Shown: piece after piece, positions 8,794-17,610 of the stretch
Numbering within the stretch: position 1 is the first letter of the stretch
Layout: each line of letters starts with the position of its first letter
Source of the DNA: Solimonas aquatica
GTDB lineage: Bacteria; Pseudomonadota; Gammaproteobacteria; Nevskiales; Nevskiaceae
Length of the DNA: 64,000 nucleotides
NCBI RefSeq assembly: GCF_900111015.1
Contig: NZ_FOFS01000004.1
Coordinates: 1-64,000 of the forward strand
Direction: 5' to 3'
The notes under the pieces: generated by a model
The model's input: only the letters and a program-made list of their open reading frames with translations
Told to the model about the DNA's origin: nothing
Database searches by the model: none
Program-made: the position numbers and the translations under genes

Positions 8794-9651
8794 ATGAAAC
8801 TGCCTGCCTATGTGAAGGATCTGGAAAGCTGCGTCGCACAGGCGCTGGCCGAGGATGTCGGCAGCGGCGATGTCACGGCGCGTCTGGTGGCCGAACCGGA
8901 ACGCGGCCGCGCGCGGGTGATCAGCCGGGAGGCGGCAGTGATTGCCGGCAGGCCCTGGGTGGACGCGGTGTTCCGCCAGCTCGATGCGCGCGTGCAGCTG
9001 CACTGGCAGGTCGCCGAAGGTGACAGCGTGCAGCCCGATCAGGTGCTGTACACGCTCGAAGGCCCGGCGCGCTCCCTGCTCACCGGCGAGCGACCGGCGC
9101 TGAATTTCCTGCAGACCCTGTCCGGCACCGCGACCAGCGTGCGTCGCTACGTGGACGCGGTGGCCGGCACCGGCTGCGCCATCGTCGACACCCGCAAGAC
9201 CCTGCCGGGTCTGCGCAATGCCCAGAAGTACGCGGTGCTCTGCGGCGGCGGCGTGAATCATCGCATCGGCCTCTACGACGGCATCCTGATCAAGGAAAAT
9301 CATGTCGCGGCGGCCGGCGGCATCCGCGCCGCGATTGCCGCCGCCCGCGCCCTGAATGCCGGCGTGCCGTTGATGACCGAGGCCGAGGATCTGGATCAGG
9401 TGCGCGCGGCCCTGGAGGCCGATGTCGATCTGCTGCTGGTCGATGACTTCGACCACCCCACGCTGCGCGAGGCCGTGCGCCTGACCCGCGCGCATCGCGC
9501 CGGCGGCGGCCGCACCGTGATCGAATACTCCGGCGGCGCGACCCTGGAAACCGTGCGCGGCTATGCCGAATGCGGCGTGGACCGCATCGCCATCGGCGCC
9601 ATCACCAAGCACGTGCGCGCGGTGGATCTGTCCATGCGCTTTGTCGAATGA
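8794..9651 (+). CDS. nadC: Nicotinate-nucleotide pyrophosphorylase (quinolinate phosphoribosyltransferase)
   Basis: NadC converts quinolinate and PRPP to nicotinate mononucleotide, the step after NadA. The 285 residues include the N-terminal EDVGSGDVTA motif, TRKTLPGLRNAQKYAV, the GGGVNHRIGLYDGILIKENH substrate loop and the C-terminal ECGVDRIAIGAITK barrel motif. The start ATGAAACTGCC lies 14 bases after argF. It converges with murI. Confidence 0.96.
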   Translation: MKLPAYVKDLESCVAQALAEDVGSGDVTARLVAEPERGRARVISREAAVIAGRPWVDAVFRQLDARVQLHWQVAEGDSVQPDQVLYTLEGPARSLLTGERPALNFLQTLSGTATSVRRYVDAVAGTGCAIVDTRKTLPGLRNAQKYAVLCGGGVNHRIGLYDGILIKENHVAAAGGIRAAIAAARALNAGVPLMTEAEDLDQVRAALEADVDLLLVDDFDHPTLREAVRLTRAHRAGGGRTVIEYSGGATLETVRGYAECGVDRIAIGAITKHVRAVDLSMRFVE

Positions 9652-9679
9652 GCGCTGCGTCTGAGGAAACGTTCAAGAA

Positions 9680-10444
9680 TCACGCGCCCAGCAGGCGCGC
9701 GATCACCGGTGCCACCTGCGCGGCATCGCCGCTGCTGAGCCATTCGAAGCCGCCCGCCGCATCGGCCGGCGCCAGCAGGTTCTCGCGTTCCAGCACGCGC
9801 TGGGTCTGCCGCGCCACGGCCTCGCCGGTGTCGAGGATCGCCACGTGCCGGCCCACCAGCTCGCGGATCACGGGGCGCAGGAAGGGGTAATGCGTGCAGC
9901 CCAGCACCAGGGTGTCCACGCGCAGTTTCAGCAGCGGTTCGATGTAGCGCCACAGCAGGCTGCGCAGCGCCGGGCTGTCCAGCTCGCCGCGCTCGACGAA
10001 TTCCACCAGCCCCGGACAGGGCTGGGTGATCACCTGCACGTTCTGGCCGTGCTGCGCAGTCAGACGCAGAAACTTCTCGCCCGCCAGCGCCGCACCCGTG
10101 GCCAGCACGCCGACATAGCCGCTGCGCGTCTGCGCCACGGCCGGCTTGATCGCCGGCTCGATGCCCACGAAGCTGATCGGATAGGTCGCGCGCAGATGCT
10201 CCACCGCGGCGATGGTGGCGGTGTTGCAGGCCACCACGATCAGCTTGGCACCGCGCGCCAGCAGCTGTTCGGTGATGGCACAGGCGCGTTCACGGATCTG
10301 CGCGCTGCTCTTGCCGCCGTAGGGACAGTGCGCGCTGTCGGCGTAATAGATCAGGCTTTCGGCCGGCAACAGCTTGCGGATCTCGCGCAGCACCGAGAGC
10401 CCGCCGACGCCGGAGTCGAACACCCCGAGCGGATCGCGACTCAC
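9680..10444 (-). CDS. murI: Glutamate racemase
   Basis: MurI makes D-glutamate for peptidoglycan. The 254-residue protein has the catalytic cysteine motifs VVACNTATIAA and VLGCTHYPFLRP, plus the N-terminal GVFDSGVGGLSVL and SLIYYADSAHCPYG segments. The start is GTG, overlapping the stop codon of the upstream hydrolase gene by GTGA, which indicates translational coupling. Confidence 0.96.
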   Translation of the reverse strand: MSRDPLGVFDSGVGGLSVLREIRKLLPAESLIYYADSAHCPYGGKSSAQIRERACAITEQLLARGAKLIVVACNTATIAAVEHLRATYPISFVGIEPAIKPAVAQTRSGYVGVLATGAALAGEKFLRLTAQHGQNVQVITQPCPGLVEFVERGELDSPALRSLLWRYIEPLLKLRVDTLVLGCTHYPFLRPVIRELVGRHVAILDTGEAVARQTQRVLERENLLAPADAAGGFEWLSSGDAAQVAPVIARLLGA

Positions 10445-11247
10445 GCCTGCGCCGCCTCGCGCTGCTCGGCGCCGGCCAGGAAGCGGTCGAGATAATCATT
10501 GACCAGCTGCGGATACTCGCTGGGCAGGCTGTGATGCGCCTCGGGCACGATGTGCAGCTGCGCCTGCGGCAGGGCCTGCGCGAAACGCAGCGTCTCCTCG
10601 CGCGTGAAGTAATCGTGTTCGGAGCCCAGCAGCAGCACCGGCAGCTCGAGCTCGTGCAGACGCGACTGCACCGACCAGCGGCCCAGCGCGGCCAGTGCCG
10701 AGAGATAGCTGAAGCGGCGGTTGCGCGCACCACGCGCGATGCTCTGGGCGCGCAGCGCGGCCTGCTCCGGACGCGGATAGGTGCGCGCGGCGCTGATGCG
10801 CGCCAGCCGCGCCGGGCCCAGCAGGCCCATGGCCAGCCAGCGATAAACGAATTCGGCGTAGTGGCGCAGGGTCTCGGGCCGGAAGCTCGGCACGCTGTTG
10901 GCGATCACCAGACGCTGCACGCGCGGCCCTTCCTCCAGCGCCAGCTGCAGCGAAACCGCGCCGCCCATGGAATGTCCGATCAGCACGAACTGTTCGATCT
11001 GCAGCGCCTGCAGCAGCGCCCGCAGATCGGCGGCCAGACGCGCAATGCCGCCCAGCCGCCAGCCGCGCGTGCTGGCGCCGAAGCCACGCAGGTCCGGCGC
11101 AATCACGCGGTAGCGCTGCGACAGATGCGCGATCTGCGCTTCCCAGTCCTGCCAGCTGCCGCCCAGGCCATGCACGATCAGCAGCGGCGGGCCGCTGCCC
11201 GCCTCCACGTAGTGCAGCGAAAAATCGTCAATCGACAGTATCGGCAC
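10441..11247 (-). CDS. Alpha/beta-fold hydrolase
   Basis: The 268-residue protein is a cytosolic alpha/beta hydrolase: an LLIVHGLGGSWQDWE oxyanion segment, a GHSMGG nucleophile elbow (Ser near residue 93), an acid in LLLGSEHDYFT and a late His in VPEAHHSLPSE. The fold resembles esterases and C-C hydrolases such as BioH or MhpC, but the substrate is not evident. The start is GTG. It overlaps murI and is downstream of sppA by about 20 bases. Confidence 0.85.
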   Translation of the reverse strand: MPILSIDDFSLHYVEAGSGPPLLIVHGLGGSWQDWEAQIAHLSQRYRVIAPDLRGFGASTRGWRLGGIARLAADLRALLQALQIEQFVLIGHSMGGAVSLQLALEEGPRVQRLVIANSVPSFRPETLRHYAEFVYRWLAMGLLGPARLARISAARTYPRPEQAALRAQSIARGARNRRFSYLSALAALGRWSVQSRLHELELPVLLLGSEHDYFTREETLRFAQALPQAQLHIVPEAHHSLPSEYPQLVNDYLDRFLAGAEQREAAQA

Positions 11248-11267
11248 GCGTCGGCTTCGCAGTCGAT

Positions 11268-13136
11268 TCAGTGCGGGCGACGGGCGCCCTGGCTCGGCGC
11301 GCAGAAGCAGCGCGCATACATGCCGCGCGGATCGTTGTAGGCCGCCAGATACTGCTGCACATCCGCCTGCTGCAGGAAACCCTGCAGCCAGCCGCGCATC
11401 GCCGCCGGCAACAGCATGGCGCGGGTCTCGCCGGAGAACCGCGACAGCAGATGCAGGGCAAACTCGTGCGCGGGCTCGATGGCTTCCAGCTCGTAATCAC
11501 CCGGCTCGAAACCGGCCTGCTTGGCCGCGGCGTCCGCCGCCTGCTTGAGTCCGCCGAGCTCATCGACCAGACCCAGCTTGAGCGCCGCCTCCCCACTCCA
11601 CACCCGGCCGCGCGCAATCTGGTTGACCTTCTCCACTTCCAGCTTGCGCGCCTTGGCCACGCCGCCGATGAAATCGCGATAACCCTTGTTGATCTGCGCC
11701 TGCATGATGCGCCCCAGCTCCTCGCTCAGCGGCCGGTCGATGCGCAGCGTGCCGGCCAGCGGCGTGGTGCCGACCCCATCGGTGTGCACACCGAACTTGC
11801 CCAGCGCGCGGTCGATGGTGGGCAGCATGCCGAAGATGCCGATGGAGCCGGTGATGGTGGCGTCGTGCGCGAAGATGCGGTCGGCGTCCATCGATATCCA
11901 GTAACCGCCGCTGGCCGCCAGCGTGGACATCGAGGCCACCACCGGCTTGCCGTCCTCCTTGAGCGCATCCACCGCGCGGCGGATCTGCTCGGAAGCCCAG
12001 ACGCTGCCGCCCGGCGAATTGACACGCAGCACCACCGCACTGATCTGCTCGTCGCGACGCGCCTGATCGAGCAGATCGGCGATGGTTTCGCCGCCGGCCT
12101 GACCGATCTCGCCCTTGCCGTCGACGATCTCGCCCTCCACGGTCACCACGCCGATCTTGTTCTTGTCACTGCTGCTGCCGCGCTCGCGGTCCACGGCGTC
12201 GAGATAATCCAGGTAGTGGATCTGCTTGAAGCTGCCCAGATCGTCATCGAAACCCACCTGCGCGGCCATGCGCTTGCGGAACTGCCGCAGCGTTTCGACG
12301 CTGCTCACCAGTCCGCTCTGCTTGGCATAGGCGGCGCCGTCGCCACCGGCGGCTTCCAGACCATCGGCCAGACGCGCCACGTATTGCGGGACGGCCCCGG
12401 CCGGCAGCTTGCGCGCCTGCGCCACGCCGGCGCCGTAGACCTGCCAGAGATCGCCCAGCCATTCGCGGCTGGCCTGCCGCGCTTCCGGCGACATGTCATT
12501 GCGCGTGAACGGCTCCACCGCCGACTTGTACTCGCCGACGCGGAACACGTGCACTTCCACACCCAGCTTGTCGAGCGCGTCCTTGAAATAGTTGCTGTAG
12601 CTGCTGAAGCCTTCCAGATCGACGCTGCCCATGGGATCGAGCACCACCTCGTCGGCGTGGGCCGCAGCGTAGTACGCGGCCTGATCGTAGGACGGCCCCC
12701 AGGCGATGATCTTCTTGCCGGAGGACTGGAAGTCGTGCATCGCTGCGCTCAGCTCCTGCAGCTGCGGCAGGCCGGCGTCGCTCAGCTCATCGAGCTTGAG
12801 CACCACGAAGGGAATGCGCTTGTCGTCCTTGGCCTGTTCCAGCGCGTCGGTCAGATCGCGCAGCGAGGACTGCGAGGGCGGCTCGCCGCTCAGGCTCTCC
12901 AGCAGATGACGGCTGTCGTCCTGATCGATCTGCTCCACCAGCGTGCCGCTGGGCGCGAGCACCAGTGGCGTGTTGTCGGCGATGTGCACGCCATGCGAGC
13001 CGTGCAAGCCGAACCACAGCACCGCCAGCACCAGCACCACCAGAAAGATGGTCACCAGCTTGAGCAGGCCGGCCACCAGCATCCAGACGAAGTCGAACAG
13101 CCGGCCCAGCAGGGAACGCGAGGGTTTGTCAGTCAT
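11268..13136 (-). CDS. sppA: Signal peptide peptidase SppA, long (67-kDa) type
   Basis: SppA is a membrane-bound Ser/Lys protease that degrades leftover signal peptides in the periplasm-facing membrane. The 622 residues show one N-terminal membrane segment (about residues 14-42) and two tandem ClpP-like repeats. The catalytic Lys lies in the first repeat (FRVGEYKSAVEPF) and the nucleophile Ser in the second (STLAASGGYWISM). SVDLEGFSSY and NSPGGSVWASE are further family markers. The length matches the double-domain enterobacterial form rather than the short SppA36. It heads a gene string with the hydrolase and murI. Confidence 0.94.
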   Translation of the reverse strand: MTDKPSRSLLGRLFDFVWMLVAGLLKLVTIFLVVLVLAVLWFGLHGSHGVHIADNTPLVLAPSGTLVEQIDQDDSRHLLESLSGEPPSQSSLRDLTDALEQAKDDKRIPFVVLKLDELSDAGLPQLQELSAAMHDFQSSGKKIIAWGPSYDQAAYYAAAHADEVVLDPMGSVDLEGFSSYSNYFKDALDKLGVEVHVFRVGEYKSAVEPFTRNDMSPEARQASREWLGDLWQVYGAGVAQARKLPAGAVPQYVARLADGLEAAGGDGAAYAKQSGLVSSVETLRQFRKRMAAQVGFDDDLGSFKQIHYLDYLDAVDRERGSSSDKNKIGVVTVEGEIVDGKGEIGQAGGETIADLLDQARRDEQISAVVLRVNSPGGSVWASEQIRRAVDALKEDGKPVVASMSTLAASGGYWISMDADRIFAHDATITGSIGIFGMLPTIDRALGKFGVHTDGVGTTPLAGTLRIDRPLSEELGRIMQAQINKGYRDFIGGVAKARKLEVEKVNQIARGRVWSGEAALKLGLVDELGGLKQAADAAAKQAGFEPGDYELEAIEPAHEFALHLLSRFSGETRAMLLPAAMRGWLQGFLQQADVQQYLAAYNDPRGMYARCFCAPSQGARRPH

Positions 13137-13161
13137 CGATCAGGTCCGTCGGCCTCACTTC

Positions 13162-14283
13162 TCAGTGGCGCCGGAAAATCACCGAGCCGGCGGAATAGCC
13201 GGCACCGAAACCGCAGAGCACCGCGACATCACCGGCCTTCAGATCGGCGTGGTACTTGTGCATCGCAATCACTGAACCGGCCGAGCTGGTGTTGGCATAT
13301 TCGTCGAGAATCACCGGCGCTTCCTCGCGCGAAGGATCGCGGCCCAGCACCTTGCGCGCAATCAACTCGTTCATGCCCAGATTGGCCTGGTGCAGGAAGA
13401 AGCGGCGCACATCGGCCGGCTTCAGCCCCAGCTCGGCGATATGCCCCAGCAGCAGCTCCGCCACCATCGGCACCACTTCCTTGAACACCTTGCGGCCTTC
13501 CTGGCGGAACAGCACATCGTCCCAGCTGCGGCGCGGCTGCTCGCAGTCGTTGAGGAAGCCGAAATTGTTGCGGATATTGTTGGAGAACTGCGTTGCAAGG
13601 CGCGTGCCCAGCACTTCGAAGCGCAGCGTCGACACCGCGCTGTCCAGCGGCTCGATCAGCATCGCGGTGGCGGCATCGCCGAAGATGAAATGACAGTCGC
13701 GGTTGCGCCAGTTCAGATGGCCGCTGCAGATTTCGGGATTGACCACCAGCGCCGCGCGGGCATCGCCCTGGCGCACGGCGTTGACGGCGGCCTGCACGCC
13801 GAAAGCCGCGGAGGCGCAGGCCACGTTCATGTCATAGGCATAGCCCGGACAGCCCAGCAGGCTCTGCACTTCCACGGCGATGGCCGGATAGGCGCGCTGC
13901 AGGTTCGAGCAGGCCACGATCACCAGATCCACGTCTTCGGGCTTGCGCCCGGCGCGCGCCAGAGCCTGACGCGCCGCCTCGGCGCCCATCTCGGCCAGCA
14001 GGCTGGGCCGGTCGTTGCCGCGCAGCTCGATGCGCGGACGCATGATGTCGATATCCAGCACGCCGCTCTTGTCCACCACGTAGCGCGCCTTGATGCCGGA
14101 AGCCTTGACGATGAATTCGCTGCTGGACATCGGCAGCGCCTCGGCCTGGCCGGCGGCGATGGCCTCGGCCTGTTGCTGGTTCTGGCGCTCGGCGTAAGCG
14201 TTGTAGCAGGCCACCAGCTCGTCATTGCTGATCGACTGTGCAGGTGTGAACAATCCGGTTCCGGTGATAGCAGCGGTTTTCAT
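13162..14283 (-). CDS. Beta-ketoacyl-ACP synthase III-family enzyme (PA3286-like)
   Basis: This 373-residue FabH-like condensing enzyme closely resembles the Pseudomonas PA3286 type, which condenses octanoyl-CoA with malonyl-ACP and so shunts beta-oxidation products into fatty-acid synthesis. That resemblance is from memory of the family. Visible features are the MKTAAITGTGLFTPAQSISN start, the nucleophile region MNVACASAAFGVQ, the catalytic His in FFLHQANLGMN and Asn in DEYANTSSAGS. A roughly 25-residue insert near the N-terminus (AERQNQQQAEAIAAG) is typical of this subgroup rather than housekeeping FabH. The ATG at 14283 is chosen on family length. The upstream gene is a membrane hydrolase that may share its lipid substrate. 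Confidence 0.9.
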   Translation of the reverse strand: MKTAAITGTGLFTPAQSISNDELVACYNAYAERQNQQQAEAIAAGQAEALPMSSSEFIVKASGIKARYVVDKSGVLDIDIMRPRIELRGNDRPSLLAEMGAEAARQALARAGRKPEDVDLVIVACSNLQRAYPAIAVEVQSLLGCPGYAYDMNVACASAAFGVQAAVNAVRQGDARAALVVNPEICSGHLNWRNRDCHFIFGDAATAMLIEPLDSAVSTLRFEVLGTRLATQFSNNIRNNFGFLNDCEQPRRSWDDVLFRQEGRKVFKEVVPMVAELLLGHIAELGLKPADVRRFFLHQANLGMNELIARKVLGRDPSREEAPVILDEYANTSSAGSVIAMHKYHADLKAGDVAVLCGFGAGYSAGSVIFRRH

Positions 14284-14315
14284 GAAAGAAGCCCAAAAGG
14301 CAGTGAGAGAATTTT

Positions 14316-15734
14316 TCAGCCGAGATTCCAGGCGGCCCTGGACAGCGCGAGCTTCAAGAGGTCGCGCGGCTCGTGTTCGTAGCGGATCGACAGATGCGAG
14401 CCCTGATACCACTGCACGGCCACGTCCCAGTGCTGGGCGAGCTGCAGCGGATGCGAAGGCACGACGATGCGATCGGCGGTGGCGGCCACCACGAAGCGCC
14501 GCTCCTGCGGAAGGCGACAGGGTAGCGTCAGCGGCGATACGGGTTTGAGGACTTCGCGATAGCGGGCTTCCGTCACGCCCTGCTGGCGCAGGTAGCTGCG
14601 GTGCGCCGGCGGGGTCACGCTCCACAGCGCATGGGCCACGTCCGCCAGCGGAATGGCGGCCAGCACGAAGTCCAGCTCGGCTTCATGGCAGGACAGCAGC
14701 GCGGCGTTGTAGCCGCCCAGTGATACGCCGTAGACGCCGACGCGCGCGCCCGGCTCGTTGGCGCGCAGCCAGGCCAGGCTGCGGCGCAGATCCCAGAGCG
14801 CCTGCGATTGTGCGTAGAACAGATTGGCCAGATCGCCGTCCAGGTATTCGTCGCCGGAACGCAGGCCGGCGCGGCGCGCCCCGTGCAGCGGCAGCACCGG
14901 CATGATCAGGTTCAGGCCCAGCTTCTGATGCAGGTATTCGGGCGGGAACAGGCTGAAATCCAGCCAGGGCATGCCCATGCGATAGCCGTGGATGCACATG
15001 AGCCAGGGCCGCGGCTTGCCGGGGTGGCGCAGCAGACGCACCTGGCATTCGCCATTGTTGGCCAGGCCGCGCCAGTGCGCGGCATTGGGAAACTCATCCG
15101 GCGGACCATAGGCGCTGTCGAAGCGCAGCACTTCGTAATCGATGCCGCGCAGACGCCCGCGCTCGATATAGGTCTCTTCCGGCGCCGGCGGCGCGCTGTG
15201 CAGGGCCTGCGGATCGCGATCCCAGCCGCGCGCGCGGATCGCGTCGGCAAGCCGCATCACATCCTCGCAGGCACGCGTCGCGGCCTGGCCGCTGGGCAGT
15301 CGCGCGCTGCCCACGAAATAGCCGAGCACCAGTTCGTCGACAGCCACCTTGAGGTCCAGCCGCGTGGACACTTCCGGCGGCGTGGCGCCCAGATACAGCG
15401 GCGCCTGACGCAGCGCCAGCCGCCCGGCCGTGACCAAACTCAGGAAGGACAGGATGCCGGCCAGCAAGGCCACGCCGAAACCCGCCACCCACCAGGCCGG
15501 CAGCAGGAACAGCAGGCCCAGGCCGGCGCCGAGTGCCAGCAGGCCCAGGCTGCGCGCACCGCCCGGCGTGGCCAGCAGATTCACGCCCGCCGCCAGCTGC
15601 AGGCTGCCGGGCAGCACCGCCCAGAGCCACCAGGCCGCGCCCTGCGCTGCCAGCAGCCAGTACAGACCGGAGGCAATGGGCACCCAGGCCAACACTTCCC
15701 ATTGCTTGGGTTTGCGATATTCCAGGTTCGACAT
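14316..15734 (-). CDS. Membrane-anchored alpha/beta hydrolase
   Basis: The 472-residue protein starts with about four hydrophobic segments (residues 13-105, Trp/Leu/Ala rich) followed by a soluble alpha/beta-hydrolase domain with PWLMCIHGYRMG and the nucleophile elbow GVSLGGYNAA. A possible acid lies at ATADRIVVPS and a His at QGSHLSI. Family function is unknown. It sits 32 bases upstream of the ketoacyl synthase gene on the same strand, suggesting a lipid-related role. A 99-residue membrane protein gene precedes it by 9 bases. Confidence 0.8.
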   Translation of the reverse strand: MSNLEYRKPKQWEVLAWVPIASGLYWLLAAQGAAWWLWAVLPGSLQLAAGVNLLATPGGARSLGLLALGAGLGLLFLLPAWWVAGFGVALLAGILSFLSLVTAGRLALRQAPLYLGATPPEVSTRLDLKVAVDELVLGYFVGSARLPSGQAATRACEDVMRLADAIRARGWDRDPQALHSAPPAPEETYIERGRLRGIDYEVLRFDSAYGPPDEFPNAAHWRGLANNGECQVRLLRHPGKPRPWLMCIHGYRMGMPWLDFSLFPPEYLHQKLGLNLIMPVLPLHGARRAGLRSGDEYLDGDLANLFYAQSQALWDLRRSLAWLRANEPGARVGVYGVSLGGYNAALLSCHEAELDFVLAAIPLADVAHALWSVTPPAHRSYLRQQGVTEARYREVLKPVSPLTLPCRLPQERRFVVAATADRIVVPSHPLQLAQHWDVAVQWYQGSHLSIRYEHEPRDLLKLALSRAAWNLG

Positions 15735-15743
15735 GGCGGGGAA

Positions 15744-16043
15744 TCAGGTGCGCAGGATGCGCAGTAACAGGGCGCCACCCAGCAACAGGCTGGCCCACAT
15801 CAGGCCCTGCGCCGGCCAGCGCCAGGATTTTTGCCGCCAGAGGCCGAAGAAACCGGCATAGGAGGTCAGCGACAGCACGGTGAAGATCGCCGTCATCAGC
15901 CCCACCATGCTCCACTCCTCGCGGATGCGCGGCGCGGCGTCCAGATAAAAGCTGTAGATCAGCGTGACCACGCCCAGGGTCAGGGCGAAGGTGACGTTCA
16001 GCGCCAGTATCGAGGCGTTGACGATCTGCAAACCCTTGTTCAT
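15744..16043 (-). CDS. Small three-helix membrane protein
   Basis: The 99-residue protein has three predicted membrane spans (roughly residues 8-32, 45-67 and 77-96) and no motif I recognise. Its start overlaps the stop of the upstream 108-residue gene by ATGA, and it reads into the membrane hydrolase, so these are probably one operon. Confidence 0.7.
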   Translation of the reverse strand: MNKGLQIVNASILALNVTFALTLGVVTLIYSFYLDAAPRIREEWSMVGLMTAIFTVLSLTSYAGFFGLWRQKSWRWPAQGLMWASLLLGGALLLRILRT

Positions 16044-16366
16044 CGCTTGCTCTTGGCCTGCGGCCGCTTCCTGAGCGGCAGATATGGAAACAGTTCGCGC
16101 ACCACGCGCGGCTGCAGCATGGCGGTCTTCAGCAGCAGGCTCAAAAACCCGCGCACGATGCGGTCGCGGTTGACCAGCACGCTGCCCACCATCGGCACAC
16201 TGCGCTGATTGATGACCGTGACATGATCCCTTGGTTCATCGCCGAAGTTGAAGCGCACGGTCAGCTGCACATCGAGCTTTTCCTTGCTGCGGGCAGCACG
16301 ACGGCCGCGTTTGCCGGATAGCGGCGTTTCGGCCTCTTCGGCTTTGCGGCGGGCTTTCATTATCAT
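16040..16366 (-). CDS. Hypothetical basic protein of 108 residues
   Basis: I do not recognise the family. The first 30 residues are very basic (KARRKAEEAE, GKRGRRAARSK), followed by a compact region with VQLTVRFNFGD and RDRIVRGFLSLLLKTA and a basic tail (RKRPQAKSKR). The ATGA overlap with the next gene and consistent codon use support that it is real. An in-frame ATG two codons inside could be the true start. It is divergent from the small hydrolase at 16397. Confidence 0.6.
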   Translation of the reverse strand: MIMKARRKAEEAETPLSGKRGRRAARSKEKLDVQLTVRFNFGDEPRDHVTVINQRSVPMVGSVLVNRDRIVRGFLSLLLKTAMLQPRVVRELFPYLPLRKRPQAKSKR

Positions 16367-16396
16367 GCGGCGCCTTCACTCCAGGGACGAAAAAGG

Positions 16397-16912
16397 ATGA
16401 GCGACAATCTGCTGGTCTTCGCACACGGCAAGGAGAGCGGACCCTGGGGCACCAAGATCAGCCACCTGGCCCGCACCGCGCAGCGCCGGGGCTTCGCGGT
16501 CATCAGCCCGGATTATAGTCACACGCACGATCCCGCCGCCCGCATCGCCCAGCTGCTGGCGCTGCAGCCGCAGGCGCAGCGCCTGGTGCTGGCCGGCTCC
16601 AGCATGGGCGCCTACGTCAGCGCCATGGCCTGCGCGACACTGAAGCCCCGCGCCCTGTTCCTGATGGCGCCGGCGCTGTACTTCCCCTACCCCGGCTGGG
16701 ATGCCGAACCCGAGGGCATCCCGGCGCTGTGCAGCGTGGTGCACGGCTGGCACGACGAGATCGTGCCGGTGGAACGTGCGCAGCGCTTCGCGCGGCAGCA
16801 CGCTGCCGAGCTGCACCTGCTCGATTCCGATCACGGCCTCAACGATCAGCTGGAGATGCTGGACCTGCTGCTGGACCGCCTGCTGCTGCGGGTGCTGATG
16901 CAGGCGCCGTGA
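16397..16912 (+). CDS. Small alpha/beta-fold hydrolase
   Basis: The 171-residue protein resembles short YqiA/YpfH-type esterase-like proteins: LLVFAHGKESGPWG near the start, the elbow AGSSMGAYVSA (Ser near residue 70), HGWHDEIVPVE for the acid and SDHGLNDQ for the His. The substrate is unknown. Its stop overlaps the GTG of the following DUF3293 gene (GTGA). Confidence 0.85.
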   Translation: MSDNLLVFAHGKESGPWGTKISHLARTAQRRGFAVISPDYSHTHDPAARIAQLLALQPQAQRLVLAGSSMGAYVSAMACATLKPRALFLMAPALYFPYPGWDAEPEGIPALCSVVHGWHDEIVPVERAQRFARQHAAELHLLDSDHGLNDQLEMLDLLLDRLLLRVLMQAP

Positions 16913-17319
16913 AGCCCGCGCTGGCCGCCGCCTACGCCGCTGCGCACTACGAGCTGCAGCTGGCCGGGGGTGCGCAGGTCTGCCGCATCGGCCAGCGGCG
17001 GGCCGCAATCGAGCGCGCCCTGCGCCGCGCCGGCTGCCGCCGGCAGTGGGTTCTGATCACCGCCAGCAATCCGCGCTCGCGCCGGCTGTGCGAAAGCCTC
17101 AACCGTCAGCGCCAGCGCGCGCTGGCGCAGGTGCTGCATCGGCACGGCTGGCGCTGCGTGCCGGCACAAAGCAGCGCAGACGACGGCGACTGGCGCGAAC
17201 ACGGCTTTGCGGTTTTCGATGTGCCGCTGCACGCAGTGAAACCACTGGCCCGCCGCTACGGCCAGCTGGCCCTGGTCGGCGCGCGGCTGGGCCGGGCGCC
17301 GCAGCTGCATTGGCTGTAA
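16909..17319 (+). CDS. DUF3293-family protein
   Basis: The 136-residue protein matches DUF3293 by pattern: an N-terminal AAAYAAAHYEL, RIGQRRAAIERAL, WVLITASNPRSRRLCESLNRQR and a C-terminal RRYGQLALVGARLGRAP. No biochemical function is known. The start is a GTG overlapping the upstream stop codon, so translation is probably coupled to the hydrolase. Confidence 0.8.
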   Translation: MKPALAAAYAAAHYELQLAGGAQVCRIGQRRAAIERALRRAGCRRQWVLITASNPRSRRLCESLNRQRQRALAQVLHRHGWRCVPAQSSADDGDWREHGFAVFDVPLHAVKPLARRYGQLALVGARLGRAPQLHWL

Positions 17320-17331
17320 GCCCGCCGCGCT

Positions 17332-17610
17332 TCAGCGCGGCTCCAGTCGCACCCGCCGGTAAGCGGCATTGGCCTGCTCGTCCTCGACCTGCTGCCGGAA
17401 CTGTTGCGCATCCAGCGCCTGCAGCTGGTACTGATGCGGCGGATGATCGATATCGCTGGCGGCTTCTTCCTTCCAGGGCAGTAGATACAGGCCCACCGCG
17501 GCTTCACGATCACCGACAATCACCGTCTCCATCTCCGGCGCCTTCGCCGGTTCGGCGGCGAGCGCGGCGAGCGGCAGCAGCCCCGCCGAGAGCAGCAGCA
17601 GGGTTCTCAT
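17332..17610 (-). CDS. Small exported protein at the end of the TPR operon
   Basis: The 92-residue protein starts with a signal peptide (MRTLLLLSAGLLPLAALAAEP, cleavage likely after AxA) and continues with an unrecognised periplasmic domain containing VIVGDREAAVGLYLLPWKEE. The start overlaps the upstream TPR lipoprotein stop. It is the last gene of the 17.3-22.9 kb operon. Confidence 0.7.
   Translation of the reverse strand: MRTLLLLSAGLLPLAALAAEPAKAPEMETVIVGDREAAVGLYLLPWKEEAASDIDHPPHQYQLQALDAQQFRQQVEDEQANAAYRRVRLEPR

Noticed and set aside
11271-13484. A 737-codon plus-strand frame opposite sppA
   Set aside because: Shadow of sppA caused by strong third-position GC bias.
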